Shown here piece after piece: positions 26,788-32,874 of a DNA stretch of 35,020 nucleotides. A program made the translations under genes and the position numbers. Under the pieces are notes generated by a model, which was not told the DNA's origin, did no database searches, and saw nothing but the letters and a program-made list of their open reading frames with translations. This stretch comes from an uncultured Lachnospiraceae bacterium (GTDB lineage Bacteria > Bacillota > Clostridia > Lachnospirales > Lachnospiraceae), in NCBI GenBank assembly GCA_947626415.1, contig CANQSA010000024.1, positions 1 to 35,020 of the forward strand. The letters are read 5' to 3'. Position 1 is the first letter of the stretch, and each line of letters starts with the position of its first letter.

Positions 26788-27834
26788 CTATTTAGCTGCT
26801 ACCGTCTTTACGTTTGTAATCGTTCCGTTCTTTATATCGGTCTGAAGTGCGTTCCATTCGTATTCCGATTCTTCCTTCGTGGTTGCATTTATGAACTCGT
26901 GGCATTCTTTACAGAACGTTCCTAACCACAAATTCTTTTGCACTTTTTCTTCCTGGTAAGTTTCCGTTTTGGTGACCGCCGGGTGATCAATGTAAACTGG
27001 TTCTTCGATATAGTGACTTGGATATTTAGCATAAATGTATTCTCCCATTGTTGAATAGGAACTTCCTTCCTTGTGTTTATTATATACCTCTTTTTCCTCG
27101 GCTGTCAAGGAGTTATATCCACGGTTAACACATTTCCCATAAATATTGTTAGCCGTTTCATAATGTTTAATCACTTCACTAGGACTCGAAACAAATCCAC
27201 ATTCGTTGCACTGCCAAGCTGCAACACCGTCGGAAATTTTTTCTTGCCAAGCTTCCTTCACTATTACCGTTCGGGTTTTTGTTACCATCATATGCAGGTC
27301 TCCGTAGTATTCTAACCACGTGTGCGTATGAGCCTTCGTCGTTGCGGTTGTACTAGCCTTTTTAGTGGTTGCCGTTACCGCTTTCGTTGTTGCCTTTGTA
27401 GTGGCTTTCGTACCCGTTGTTGCTTTCGTTGTGTTAGCCGTTGCGGTTACCCTATTAGGTTTCGTATAAGTGTAGGCTTCCCTAGTCGGTTCTACATTTC
27501 CTGTCGTAACCCTACCAGTTGTTGCCTTCGTACTCCCTTCCGCCTTTGTTGTTCCCTTCGTTGTACCGGTTACCTTTTCCGTTCCAGTTGTTCCATTCGT
27601 AACGGTTTCCTTCCCGTCAGCCCCATCAACTACTTCCGCTGTGCTTGTTTCGCCTAGAGTCCCTTCCTCCAAACCTTCGGAAAAGATTGTCGTATTTTCT
27701 TCACTGGTCTCTGCTTTCATTATAGTTGCTTTATTATCAACTGCAATTTCCGTCTTTTCTGCACAGCCAGTCATACCGACTATACTACTTATAGCCAATA
27801 TAAAGATCAAGGCTGTTGCAATTTCTTTTCTCAT
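26788..27834 (-). CDS. Lipoprotein 2 with Thr-rich linker and CxxC domain
   Basis: The start is the ATG at 27834 (348 residues) with TAAGGAGGTG in front; the frame is open to 27927 through the operator and that part is rejected. The lipobox MTGC places the lipidated Cys at 24. The linker to about 160 is a Thr/Ala/Lys repeat (KATTKATTKAV). The C-terminal domain has two Cys-x-x-Cys pairs (CNEC, CKEC), which could bind zinc, and a YAKYPSHYIEEPVYIDHPA segment. I do not recognise the fold. The signal and first linker segment match lipoprotein 1, but the outer domains are unrelated. It is probably cargo on the cell surface. Confidence 0.7.
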   Translation of the reverse strand: MRKEIATALIFILAISSIVGMTGCAEKTEIAVDNKATIMKAETSEENTTIFSEGLEEGTLGETSTAEVVDGADGKETVTNGTTGTEKVTGTTKGTTKAEGSTKATTGRVTTGNVEPTREAYTYTKPNRVTATANTTKATTGTKATTKATTKAVTATTKKASTTATTKAHTHTWLEYYGDLHMMVTKTRTVIVKEAWQEKISDGVAAWQCNECGFVSSPSEVIKHYETANNIYGKCVNRGYNSLTAEEKEVYNKHKEGSSYSTMGEYIYAKYPSHYIEEPVYIDHPAVTKTETYQEEKVQKNLWLGTFCKECHEFINATTKEESEYEWNALQTDIKNGTITNVKTVAAK

Positions 27835-27862
27835 ATAAATCACCTCCTTAGTATTTTTTGTA

Positions 27863-27928
27863 TTTGATATATTCATTACCCAAATAAGGCTAATATGATT
27901 ATAGACCACAATCGGGTAATATGTCAAG
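27863..27928. promoter_or_regulatory. Divergent promoter and operator, copy 2
   Basis: The right arm GGGTAATATGTCAAG (27914-27928) is intact. The left arm (TTTGATATATTCATTACCC) carries a four-base insertion. The minus promoter for lipoprotein 2 is strong: TTGACA, 18 bp, TATAAT (plus 27898-27903). The plus promoter has spacing of about 21 bp, so transcription of the repressor from this box should be weak. Confidence 0.6.
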
Positions 27929-27945
27929 TAAAAAAGAGGTTTTTT

Positions 27946-28158
27946 ATGATTTTATTTGATCCGTTATGGCAAACTTTAAAAAAGAAACAGATATCTCAAT
28001 ATCGGTTAATTAAAGATTATCATATATCTGCCGGACAGTTATCCAGATTGAGAGCAAACAACAATGTATCAACGTATACGATCAATACTTTGTGTTCTAT
28101 ACTGAATTGTAGAGTAGAAGATATCCTAGTCTATAAAAAAGATGATACTGAAAACTAA
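27946..28158 (+). CDS. Small Xre-family HTH repressor
   Basis: The ATG at 27946 follows AAGAGG and gives 70 residues; an upstream in-frame ATG at 27895 lies within the operator. The protein is one helix-turn-helix of the Cro/C1-YozG type: ISQYRLIKDYHISAGQLSRL, then TINTLCSILNCRVEDIL. It is divergent from lipoprotein 2 and its start lies 17 bp after the operator arm. It most likely represses itself and both lipoprotein genes. A degraded second copy sits at 26626-26700. Confidence 0.8.
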   Translation: MILFDPLWQTLKKKQISQYRLIKDYHISAGQLSRLRANNNVSTYTINTLCSILNCRVEDILVYKKDDTEN

Positions 28159-28165
28159 TCTATAT

Positions 28166-28197
28166 TCCATCAACTTTAATTAGTTGGTGGATTTTTT
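28166..28197 (+). terminator. Terminator of the small repressor gene
   Basis: The arms TCCATCAACT (28166-28175) and AGTTGGTGGA (28182-28191) have one wobble pair and are followed by TTTTTT. It lies eight bases after the stop codon. Confidence 0.8.
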
Positions 28198-28285
28198 ATG
28201 ATTTTTTTTAGCCTTCAAGCCGGCTTAAATATCCGGATCTTAACCCATCTTTTATCCTGTCGGTAGGAAAAACACGTTTTTAGTA

Positions 28286-28603
28286 AAAGTAAACAAACAT
28301 TTTCTTTCCCATATCCATATTTTCCATGAAATAGACAACCCATGAAAAAGTAAACAAATATTTTCTTTCCCATATCCATATTTTCCATCGAAATAGACAA
28401 CCCATATAAAAGTTAAGTAAATTATTCATTCCCTGTTCTCTTTTTTCGTTAAAATAGGCAAGCAATAAGTAACAATGCGTTATCTGCTGACACAACAAAC
28501 CAAGCAAGTTTTCCCTTCCCATATCCATATTTTCCATCAAATAGACAAATTATTCATTACCCTGTTCTTTTTTTCGTTAAAGTAAACAAGCAATAAGTAA
28601 CAA
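28286..28603. repeat. Interleaved long repeats, families A (x3) and B (x2)
   Basis: Family A is centred on CCCATATCCATATTTTCCAT then AAATAGACAA, at 28286-28343, 28347-28405 and 28511-28547. Family B runs from AAATTATTCATT to AGCAATAAGTAACAA, at 28419-28475 and 28547-28603. The order is A-A-B-A-B. Copies are nearly identical and the spacing is irregular. The gene-free stretch 28198-28649 holds nothing else I can identify. These may be iterons for Rep or a regulator, a transfer or second-strand origin, or simply unequal-crossover repeats. Confidence 0.75.
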
Positions 28604-28649
28604 CAGCTTTAATGGCTTTACTTAAAGTACATTTTAAGATTCGTATTTT

Positions 28650-28692
28650 ATCTCCATGAAAATTTTTTTTTAGAGTTTTCATGGAGATTTTT
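28650..28692 (+). terminator. Leader hairpin with T run before the second Xre gene
   Basis: ATCTCCATGAAAA (28650-28662) and TTTTCATGGAGAT (28676-28688) form a perfect 13-bp stem, with T bases from 28688 to 28692. It ends 31 bases before the ATG at 28724. It could be a terminator for upstream transcripts or an attenuator for the regulator gene. Confidence 0.55.
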
Positions 28693-28695
28693 GTC

Positions 28696-28727
28696 TCATG
28701 AAGACTCGGAAAGGTAGGTCTTCATGA
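28696..28727. promoter_or_regulatory. Dyad covering the start codon of the second Xre gene
   Basis: TCATGAAGAC (28696-28705) and GTCTTCATGA (28718-28727) are perfect inverted copies. The ATG at 28724-28726 lies in the right arm, and the ribosome site AAAGGTAGG lies in the loop. It may be an operator for the gene's own product or an RNA hairpin that hides the start. Confidence 0.55.
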
Positions 28728-29362
28728 AAGAAGATAAAAAAGTAAATTTTAGTGAAAAAGGTTGTAGCAATAGGGAATTAGCAGATAGTTGGGATCAAAT
28801 TCTAAAAAGGATTATAGCGCTTTATCCTAAAACAGCAATCGATCACACGAATCGGAACACTGCTAAATTTTTACAGATTTGTATGACAGTACAAAATATT
28901 TCAAAAAAAAGCGCCTATAAGTATTATGAGGCTAAAGCTCCGCTTACCTTAAAAATACTGCATGCTCTTTGTAAGGAAGATTCAATCAATCCTGATTATT
29001 TGTTAATGGGTACTTTTATCCCACTTAATGGGGCATACGATTTAAAGGTAGCCGGCAAAAAAGTTATGCCAGAAATTCCATGCTCTAATTCTATACCTGA
29101 AACGATTCAGAGTAATGAATTTAAATGTCCGGATAATCTTGACTTTGCAGAAATTGGAAAGAGACTGCGGAAAGTAAGAAAGGAAAATAGGTACTCGCTG
29201 GAAGCTTTGCAATCAACTAGTGGAATTGATCTCCGAACTCTTCGCAAAGCAGAACAGGGAAATATATTTCCATTAAAAGTGTTGCTTTTGTATATGCAAT
29301 TCTTTAACCTGACGGCGATGGAATTATTATATGGTTTTCAGGCATTTAAAAAATTCGCCTAA
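28724..29362 (+). CDS. Xre-type regulator with two HTH-like segments
   Basis: This 212-residue protein has an N-terminal segment (about 35-100) that reads like a helix-turn-helix with a Xre-style follow-up (KSAYKYYEAKAPLTLKILHA). It also has a clear Cro/C1 domain at about 145-205 (IGKRLRKVRKENRYSLEALQ, GIDLRTLRKAEQGN). It lies at the head of the plus-strand replication and transfer genes and is the best candidate for their control. The start codon sits in a dyad. Which promoters it binds cannot be read from the sequence. Confidence 0.7.
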   Translation: MKEDKKVNFSEKGCSNRELADSWDQILKRIIALYPKTAIDHTNRNTAKFLQICMTVQNISKKSAYKYYEAKAPLTLKILHALCKEDSINPDYLLMGTFIPLNGAYDLKVAGKKVMPEIPCSNSIPETIQSNEFKCPDNLDFAEIGKRLRKVRKENRYSLEALQSTSGIDLRTLRKAEQGNIFPLKVLLLYMQFFNLTAMELLYGFQAFKKFA

Positions 29363-29456
29363 AATGTCCTGTTTTTTCCATCTTTTTTGGAATATACTTC
29401 ATGCATCAAAAGCAATTGATTTCCTTAAAACTTAGATAGAAAGGAGGTGAATATTT

Positions 29457-29714
29457 ATGAAAGCAAAAATATTAGGTTACATTGTAACTCAGGCTAAGTC
29501 TTCAAAAAATATTGGGACTACCCTATATCTTGCTATAGATCAAGACGAATATCGGACCTCTAATGCTCTCGCTTTTGATGGCGAGGCTGTTGAGACAGAA
29601 TATATTCGTGGCGATTATAGCGACACGATAAAAGTAGGAACGCTTGTCGACTTAGTTTATGGAAAAAACTATAAAGGAGAAGCGTTTCTAAAAGATATTC
29701 TTATTAATAATTAA
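29457..29714 (+). CDS. Small beta-rich protein, possible ssDNA-binding
   Basis: The gene has a perfect AAAGGAGGTGA site eight bases upstream. The 85-residue product is not recognised by family. It is predicted from sequence pattern to be mostly beta strands and ends in GTLVDLVYGKNYKGEAFLKD. The length, strand pattern and position before rep recall the OB-fold ssDNA-binding proteins (G5P type) of rolling-circle replicons. This is inference only. It is followed by the membrane protein gene 36 bp later in the same operon. Confidence 0.6.
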   Translation: MKAKILGYIVTQAKSSKNIGTTLYLAIDQDEYRTSNALAFDGEAVETEYIRGDYSDTIKVGTLVDLVYGKNYKGEAFLKDILINN

Positions 29715-29750
29715 AAGAATATTTTATTTTTAAGGAAAGGAGGTGAGCTA

Positions 29751-30320
29751 ATGATAAAACTTCTATTAGGAATATTAATATTTCTAATCCTCACATATTT
29801 GTTGTGGTATTATGTTCTTCGCTTCGGCTGGGGGAAATCTCCGGTCGATACAAGAAGAACAATAACTACAACAATTCAAAAAGGTTGGAAATATTTAGAT
29901 ACTACGACGAGGATTAAACAGCTCCGGCAGACGGTATATTGTCTGCCTCAGGATTTTAATATGTTTGAAGATAGAGTTAATAAGACTCATATTTTCAGAT
30001 ATTTTAAATTCTCAAATTCCCAACGGTTTAATCAAGACATAGTTATATTTTATTTTTCATGTTGGGGATTAAATGGCGAGTATGCAGATAACCGTGACGA
30101 AGTAGCAAATCTCATATATAAATTATTTGCTGATTTATATATGGAGTGGACGGGCATATCCTATATTTCATTATATGTTGCTCTTTCAAAAGATTTGTTG
30201 GCTGTTTGGTTTCCGCTGAATGGGTATGGTGCTCTACAACTGAATTCAAAACGAGCACAGGTTAATAACAGAGCACTTTTACGTAGAAAGGAAATGGATA
30301 ATAGCGATGATGATACCTGA
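29751..30320 (+). CDS. Single-helix membrane protein upstream of FtsK-like ATPase
   Basis: The ATG at 29751 follows AAAGGAGGTGA. The 189-residue protein begins with a hydrophobic helix (LLLGILIFLILTYLLWYYVL) and continues as a soluble domain with FYFSCWGLNGEYADNRDEVA and WTGISYISLYVALSKDLLAVWF. The family is not recognised. The last 14 bases overlap the FtsK-like gene, which has no membrane helix of its own, so this protein may be its separate membrane anchor. That would split the usual TcpA/FtsK layout (anchor plus motor) over two genes. Confidence 0.65.
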   Translation: MIKLLLGILIFLILTYLLWYYVLRFGWGKSPVDTRRTITTTIQKGWKYLDTTTRIKQLRQTVYCLPQDFNMFEDRVNKTHIFRYFKFSNSQRFNQDIVIFYFSCWGLNGEYADNRDEVANLIYKLFADLYMEWTGISYISLYVALSKDLLAVWFPLNGYGALQLNSKRAQVNNRALLRRKEMDNSDDDT

Positions 30321-31119
30321 ACATAGTAAAATCAAAGTCGGATTTGATCTGGAAATATGGGAACATTATTCCTGTCAAATGGGTATTTATATTGATTTAC
30401 ATAAAAGCCTACACTGGCTTATAACCGGTAATAGTGGGAGCGGTAAATCCTATTTGGTACAACAAATATTAAGAAATATCCTTATGGAATATAAAGGAGA
30501 TGTTAAGCTATGGATTCTTGATTTCAAGAATTCCTCTGATTATGCTTATCTATCCGGCTATCCCCTGTACTATACAGGGGAAGCATGTTCCAAGGGATTA
30601 TCTGATTTTTATGCAGAGTACCAGAAAGTAAAAAATGGAGAGATAAAAGACGGTCGCCTCCGGCTATTGATATTTGACGAAATGGCAGGTTTCCAGATAT
30701 GGCAAACTCAGCAAGATAAAAAACTGGCTGAGAAATATAGTAATTACCTGTTGGAAATCCTGCTGATGGGAAGGTCTATGCTTTGCGGCATTTTTTCTAT
30801 AATGCAGAGACCGGATAGTAAATATATTCCCGGAAGGGAACAATTTATGGTTTATATTGCATTGGGTAAACTCAGTCTTGAATTTAAGAAAATGATAATG
30901 CAGGGCGATGATCTGGAACAAAAACCAGTCTACGATGTTGGAGAAGGTATTATTAAAACCGATTATTTCGGAACCAAATTTTTGAAAGTACCCCGGATTC
31001 GTAATCTGCAATCTACCCATAAACAAATTATTTCCTGCTTGGAGTCATTCGGCATGTTCGACAGCTACGGAGCCGCCAGAGGCGGCGAAGTTAGCTTGTC
31101 GAACGACAGCCACGTCTAG
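30307..31119 (+). CDS. FtsK/TcpA-like DNA-translocase ATPase
   Basis: The 270-residue product has Walker A GNSGSGKS at 41-48, a LWILDFKNSSDYAYLSG segment typical of FtsK/HerA-family coupling proteins, and Walker B LLIFDE at 120-125 followed by MAGFQ. The LMGRSMLCGIFSIMQRPDSK stretch matches the sensor region of TcpA/Orf21-like proteins of Gram-positive conjugative elements. It is shorter than TcpA (about 450 residues) and lacks membrane helices and the FtsK gamma domain. It probably pumps or delivers element DNA. Its TAG stop is the first three bases of the origin nonanucleotide, and its last 20 codons contain two stem-loops. Confidence 0.8.
   Translation: MMIPEHSKIKVGFDLEIWEHYSCQMGIYIDLHKSLHWLITGNSGSGKSYLVQQILRNILMEYKGDVKLWILDFKNSSDYAYLSGYPLYYTGEACSKGLSDFYAEYQKVKNGEIKDGRLRLLIFDEMAGFQIWQTQQDKKLAEKYSNYLLEILLMGRSMLCGIFSIMQRPDSKYIPGREQFMVYIALGKLSLEFKKMIMQGDDLEQKPVYDVGEGIIKTDYFGTKFLKVPRIRNLQSTHKQIISCLESFGMFDSYGAARGGEVSLSNDSHV
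31056..31104. repeat. Large nested stem-loop beside the origin
   Basis: The outer arms are GTTCGACAGCTA (31056-31067) and TAGCTTGTCGAAC (31092-31104), with one bulged base. The inner stem is GCCGCC (31072-31077) and GGCGGC (31081-31086). It lies in the 3' end of the FtsK-like gene and ends two bases before the origin stem. It is probably part of the origin or a transfer-origin hairpin. Confidence 0.65.
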
Positions 31120-31135
31120 TATTACAAGTGGCTGT
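31106..31135 (+). other. CRESS-type replication origin stem-loop
   Basis: ACAGCCAC (31106-31113) and GTGGCTGT (31128-31135) form a perfect 8-bp stem. The 14-base loop holds TAGTATTAC at 31117-31125. This is the nonanucleotide found in nanovirus and some circovirus origins (geminiviruses have TAATATTAC), where Rep nicks between the last T and A. Rep starts 112 bases downstream on the same strand. TGTAGCAAA recurs at 31133-31141 and near 31191, and TTCAATAG/CTATTGAA forms a further inverted repeat before rep. Confidence 0.85.
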
Positions 31136-31237
31136 AGCAAATATTATTTTTTACAGATGTTTCAATAGGGATTAGCATGTTACAACAAAATGTAGCAAAA
31201 TCGCTATTGAATGATCCAGTGAAAGAAGGTGAGATAA

Positions 31238-32374
31238 ATGAAGGACAGTTATAGTAGCACAGCCTTAAAAGAATCCTCAAAAATGAAAAAGGATTTGCAG
31301 GCAAGGAAATATCAGCTTACTATTAACAATCCTTTAGATGTTAAAATTTCAGATCCCGAAAATGCGGATATAAAAATATCCTGTCCATTTTCCCATGAGG
31401 AAATCAAAGAGCGAATGAAAACCTTAAAAAGTGTGATTTATTGGTGTATGGCAGATGAAATAGGTTTGGAAGGTTCTACACCCCATACGCATATCTATTG
31501 TGTCGCTAATTCGCCCATACGGTTCAGTACGATAAAAAACGCTTTTCCTACTGCTCATATAGAAAAAGCCTATGGAGATTCGATAGAAAATCGAAATTAT
31601 ATCCTTAAAGAAGGAAAATGGAAAAATTCTTTAAAAAGTGAAACATCTATAGAAGGTACATTTGAGGAATACGGCGAGATTCCAAATAATGAGAGAATGG
31701 GTTTGCGTGGTAAACTGCAATTTATCTATGACATGATAGAAAGTGGGTTAAGCACTGCGGAGATCATAAAAGCCTATCCGGAATCTTTACAGTATTTACC
31801 TCAGATAGAACATGCACAACAATTATTGATAGAAGAAGAATATCGAAGTACATGGAGAGATCTTGAAGTGGAATACATATTCGGAGCAACCGGTTTAGGA
31901 AAAAGCAGAACGGTAATAGAAGAAAATGGGTATGAAAAAACATACCGGATCACCGACTATTCCCACCCTTTTGACGGTTATCAAAGTGTTCGTCACTCGG
32001 TACTCGTATTTGAAGAATTTCGGAGTAGTTTAAAAATAGAACAAATGTTGGACTATTTAGACGGATATCCGTGTGAATTGGCTGCCCGATACCATAATAA
32101 GACTGCTACGTATTTAAAGGTATATATAATCAGCAATATTCCGCTTGAAGAACAATATTCAGGTATACAAGAAGCTTCTCCGGTTACTTGGAACGCTTTT
32201 TTAAGAAGGATTACAAAAGTACGGCATTTCTTGGAAGATGGAACTATTAAAATATATTCTTCTGTTAAAGAATATATGGAACGAAACACCGGATTTCTGC
32301 CGGTAGAGGAAGAACCGGAAAATCCTTTTATGCAAGAAAATTTAAATTTAGATTTAGGAGGTATAAGAAGATGA
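31238..32374 (+). CDS. rep: CRESS-like Rep: HUH endonuclease plus SF3 helicase
   Basis: The 378-residue protein has the rolling-circle motifs in order: motif I YQLTINNP at 25-32, motif II HTH with His 83 and 85, and motif III YILK with catalytic Tyr 121 and Lys 124. It then has a superfamily-3 helicase with Walker A GATGLGKS at 216-223, Walker B VLVFEE at 255-260 and motif C ending in Asn 300 (YIISN). This single-Tyr HUH plus SF3 layout is that of Reps of circoviruses, geminiviruses and related bacterial plasmids (pCRESS groups). It should nick the stem-loop at 31106-31135 and unwind the DNA. AAGGTGA precedes the ATG. The stop overlaps the next gene by four bases. Confidence 0.9.
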   Translation: MKDSYSSTALKESSKMKKDLQARKYQLTINNPLDVKISDPENADIKISCPFSHEEIKERMKTLKSVIYWCMADEIGLEGSTPHTHIYCVANSPIRFSTIKNAFPTAHIEKAYGDSIENRNYILKEGKWKNSLKSETSIEGTFEEYGEIPNNERMGLRGKLQFIYDMIESGLSTAEIIKAYPESLQYLPQIEHAQQLLIEEEYRSTWRDLEVEYIFGATGLGKSRTVIEENGYEKTYRITDYSHPFDGYQSVRHSVLVFEEFRSSLKIEQMLDYLDGYPCELAARYHNKTATYLKVYIISNIPLEEQYSGIQEASPVTWNAFLRRITKVRHFLEDGTIKIYSSVKEYMERNTGFLPVEEEPENPFMQENLNLDLGGIRR

Positions 32375-32745
32375 ATGAACAAAATGAAAATGAAGATGAC
32401 ATTGTAATTGAAATTCCAGATGATGTTCAATTACATTTGGTACATGTTTATTTACCGTATAGTCATCAACGCATTAAACAGATATTACGAGATTATTTTA
32501 ATTGCCGTCTTGAACGATACTGGCAGGGATATAAAGCAAACCGCCGTCCCGGATATTGTGAAATATATGCTATCGTAAATAACAGTACAAATGAAATAAT
32601 TTTTAAAAAAGTTACGTTGGAACAATTACGCTATGTTTTGGCAGAAAAATTTGATTTTCCACTGCATGAGCCGCCGCAACGGAATCCAAATGCTGACTTG
32701 TTTTTAAAAATGGTAAAAGAATTGACACATAAACAAAAAAAATAA
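32371..32745 (+). CDS. Hypothetical protein coupled to rep
   Basis: This 124-residue protein starts within the stop of rep (ATGA), so it depends on rep translation. It is acidic at the N-terminus. The middle holds YLPYSHQRIKQILRDYFNCRLERYWQGYKANRRPGYCEIY, which looks like a small alpha/beta domain, and the end is basic (TLEQLRYVLAEKFDF, then KELTHKQKK). I do not recognise the family. A replication accessory or excision-directionality role is possible from its place between rep and int, but nothing in the sequence proves it. Confidence 0.65.
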   Translation: MNEQNENEDDIVIEIPDDVQLHLVHVYLPYSHQRIKQILRDYFNCRLERYWQGYKANRRPGYCEIYAIVNNSTNEIIFKKVTLEQLRYVLAEKFDFPLHEPPQRNPNADLFLKMVKELTHKQKK

Positions 32746-32765
32746 ATAGGAAAGGAGGGAAAAAT

Positions 32766-32874
32766 TTGTGCAGTATCTTCTAAATCTGAAAATCCCCAAA
32801 CCCTATAAATCCGAGAAACTGAACTTCTGAGAAACCGAATCTTTCGATACTGCATAATTATTTTTAATTATGCA
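32766..32874 (+). promoter_or_regulatory. Two mutually exclusive stems in the int leader
   Basis: Stem 1 pairs TGCAGTATC (32769-32777, start of the mini-ORF) with GATACTGCA (32846-32854). Stem 2 is a perfect hairpin: TGCATAATTA (32851-32860) with TAATTATGCA (32865-32874). Stem 2 contains the int ATG (32870-32872). The stems share 32851-32854, so only one can form. A ribosome on the mini-ORF would block stem 1 and favour hiding of the int start. Confidence 0.45.
32768..32830 (+). CDS. Possible 20-codon leader ORF before int
   Basis: GTG at 32768 is preceded by AAAGGAGGG with eight bases between. The frame runs 20 codons to TGA and would give MQYLLNLKIPKPYKSEKLNF. No longer gene uses this strong binding site, while the integrase gene downstream lacks one. 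It may be a leader peptide that controls int translation (see the leader structure at 32766-32874). Confidence 0.4.
   Translation: MQYLLNLKIPKPYKSEKLNF

Noticed and set aside
27322-27657. 111-codon plus-strand frame, Cys/Arg-rich
   Set aside because: It is the complement of the Thr-rich linker of lipoprotein 2, with no ribosome site.
28215-28540. Minus-strand frames repeating MENMDMG
   Set aside because: They are read out of the A repeats. The repeated peptide reflects repeated DNA, and no start signals are present.
28286-28603. CRISPR array
   Set aside because: There are only three and two copies of two different units. Spacing is irregular, there are no unique spacers of constant length, and no cas genes are nearby.
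30562-30580. Perfect hairpin CCCCTGTA-CTA-TACAGGGG as a second origin
   Set aside because: It is a clean stem, but it lies inside the FtsK-like coding region, has a three-base loop and contains no nonamer. It is noted as a structure only.
31177-31254. 25-codon frame (MLQQNVAKSLL...) overlapping the rep start
   Set aside because: The ribosome site is poor and it lies in the origin region. It could be a leader but has less support than the mini-ORF before int.
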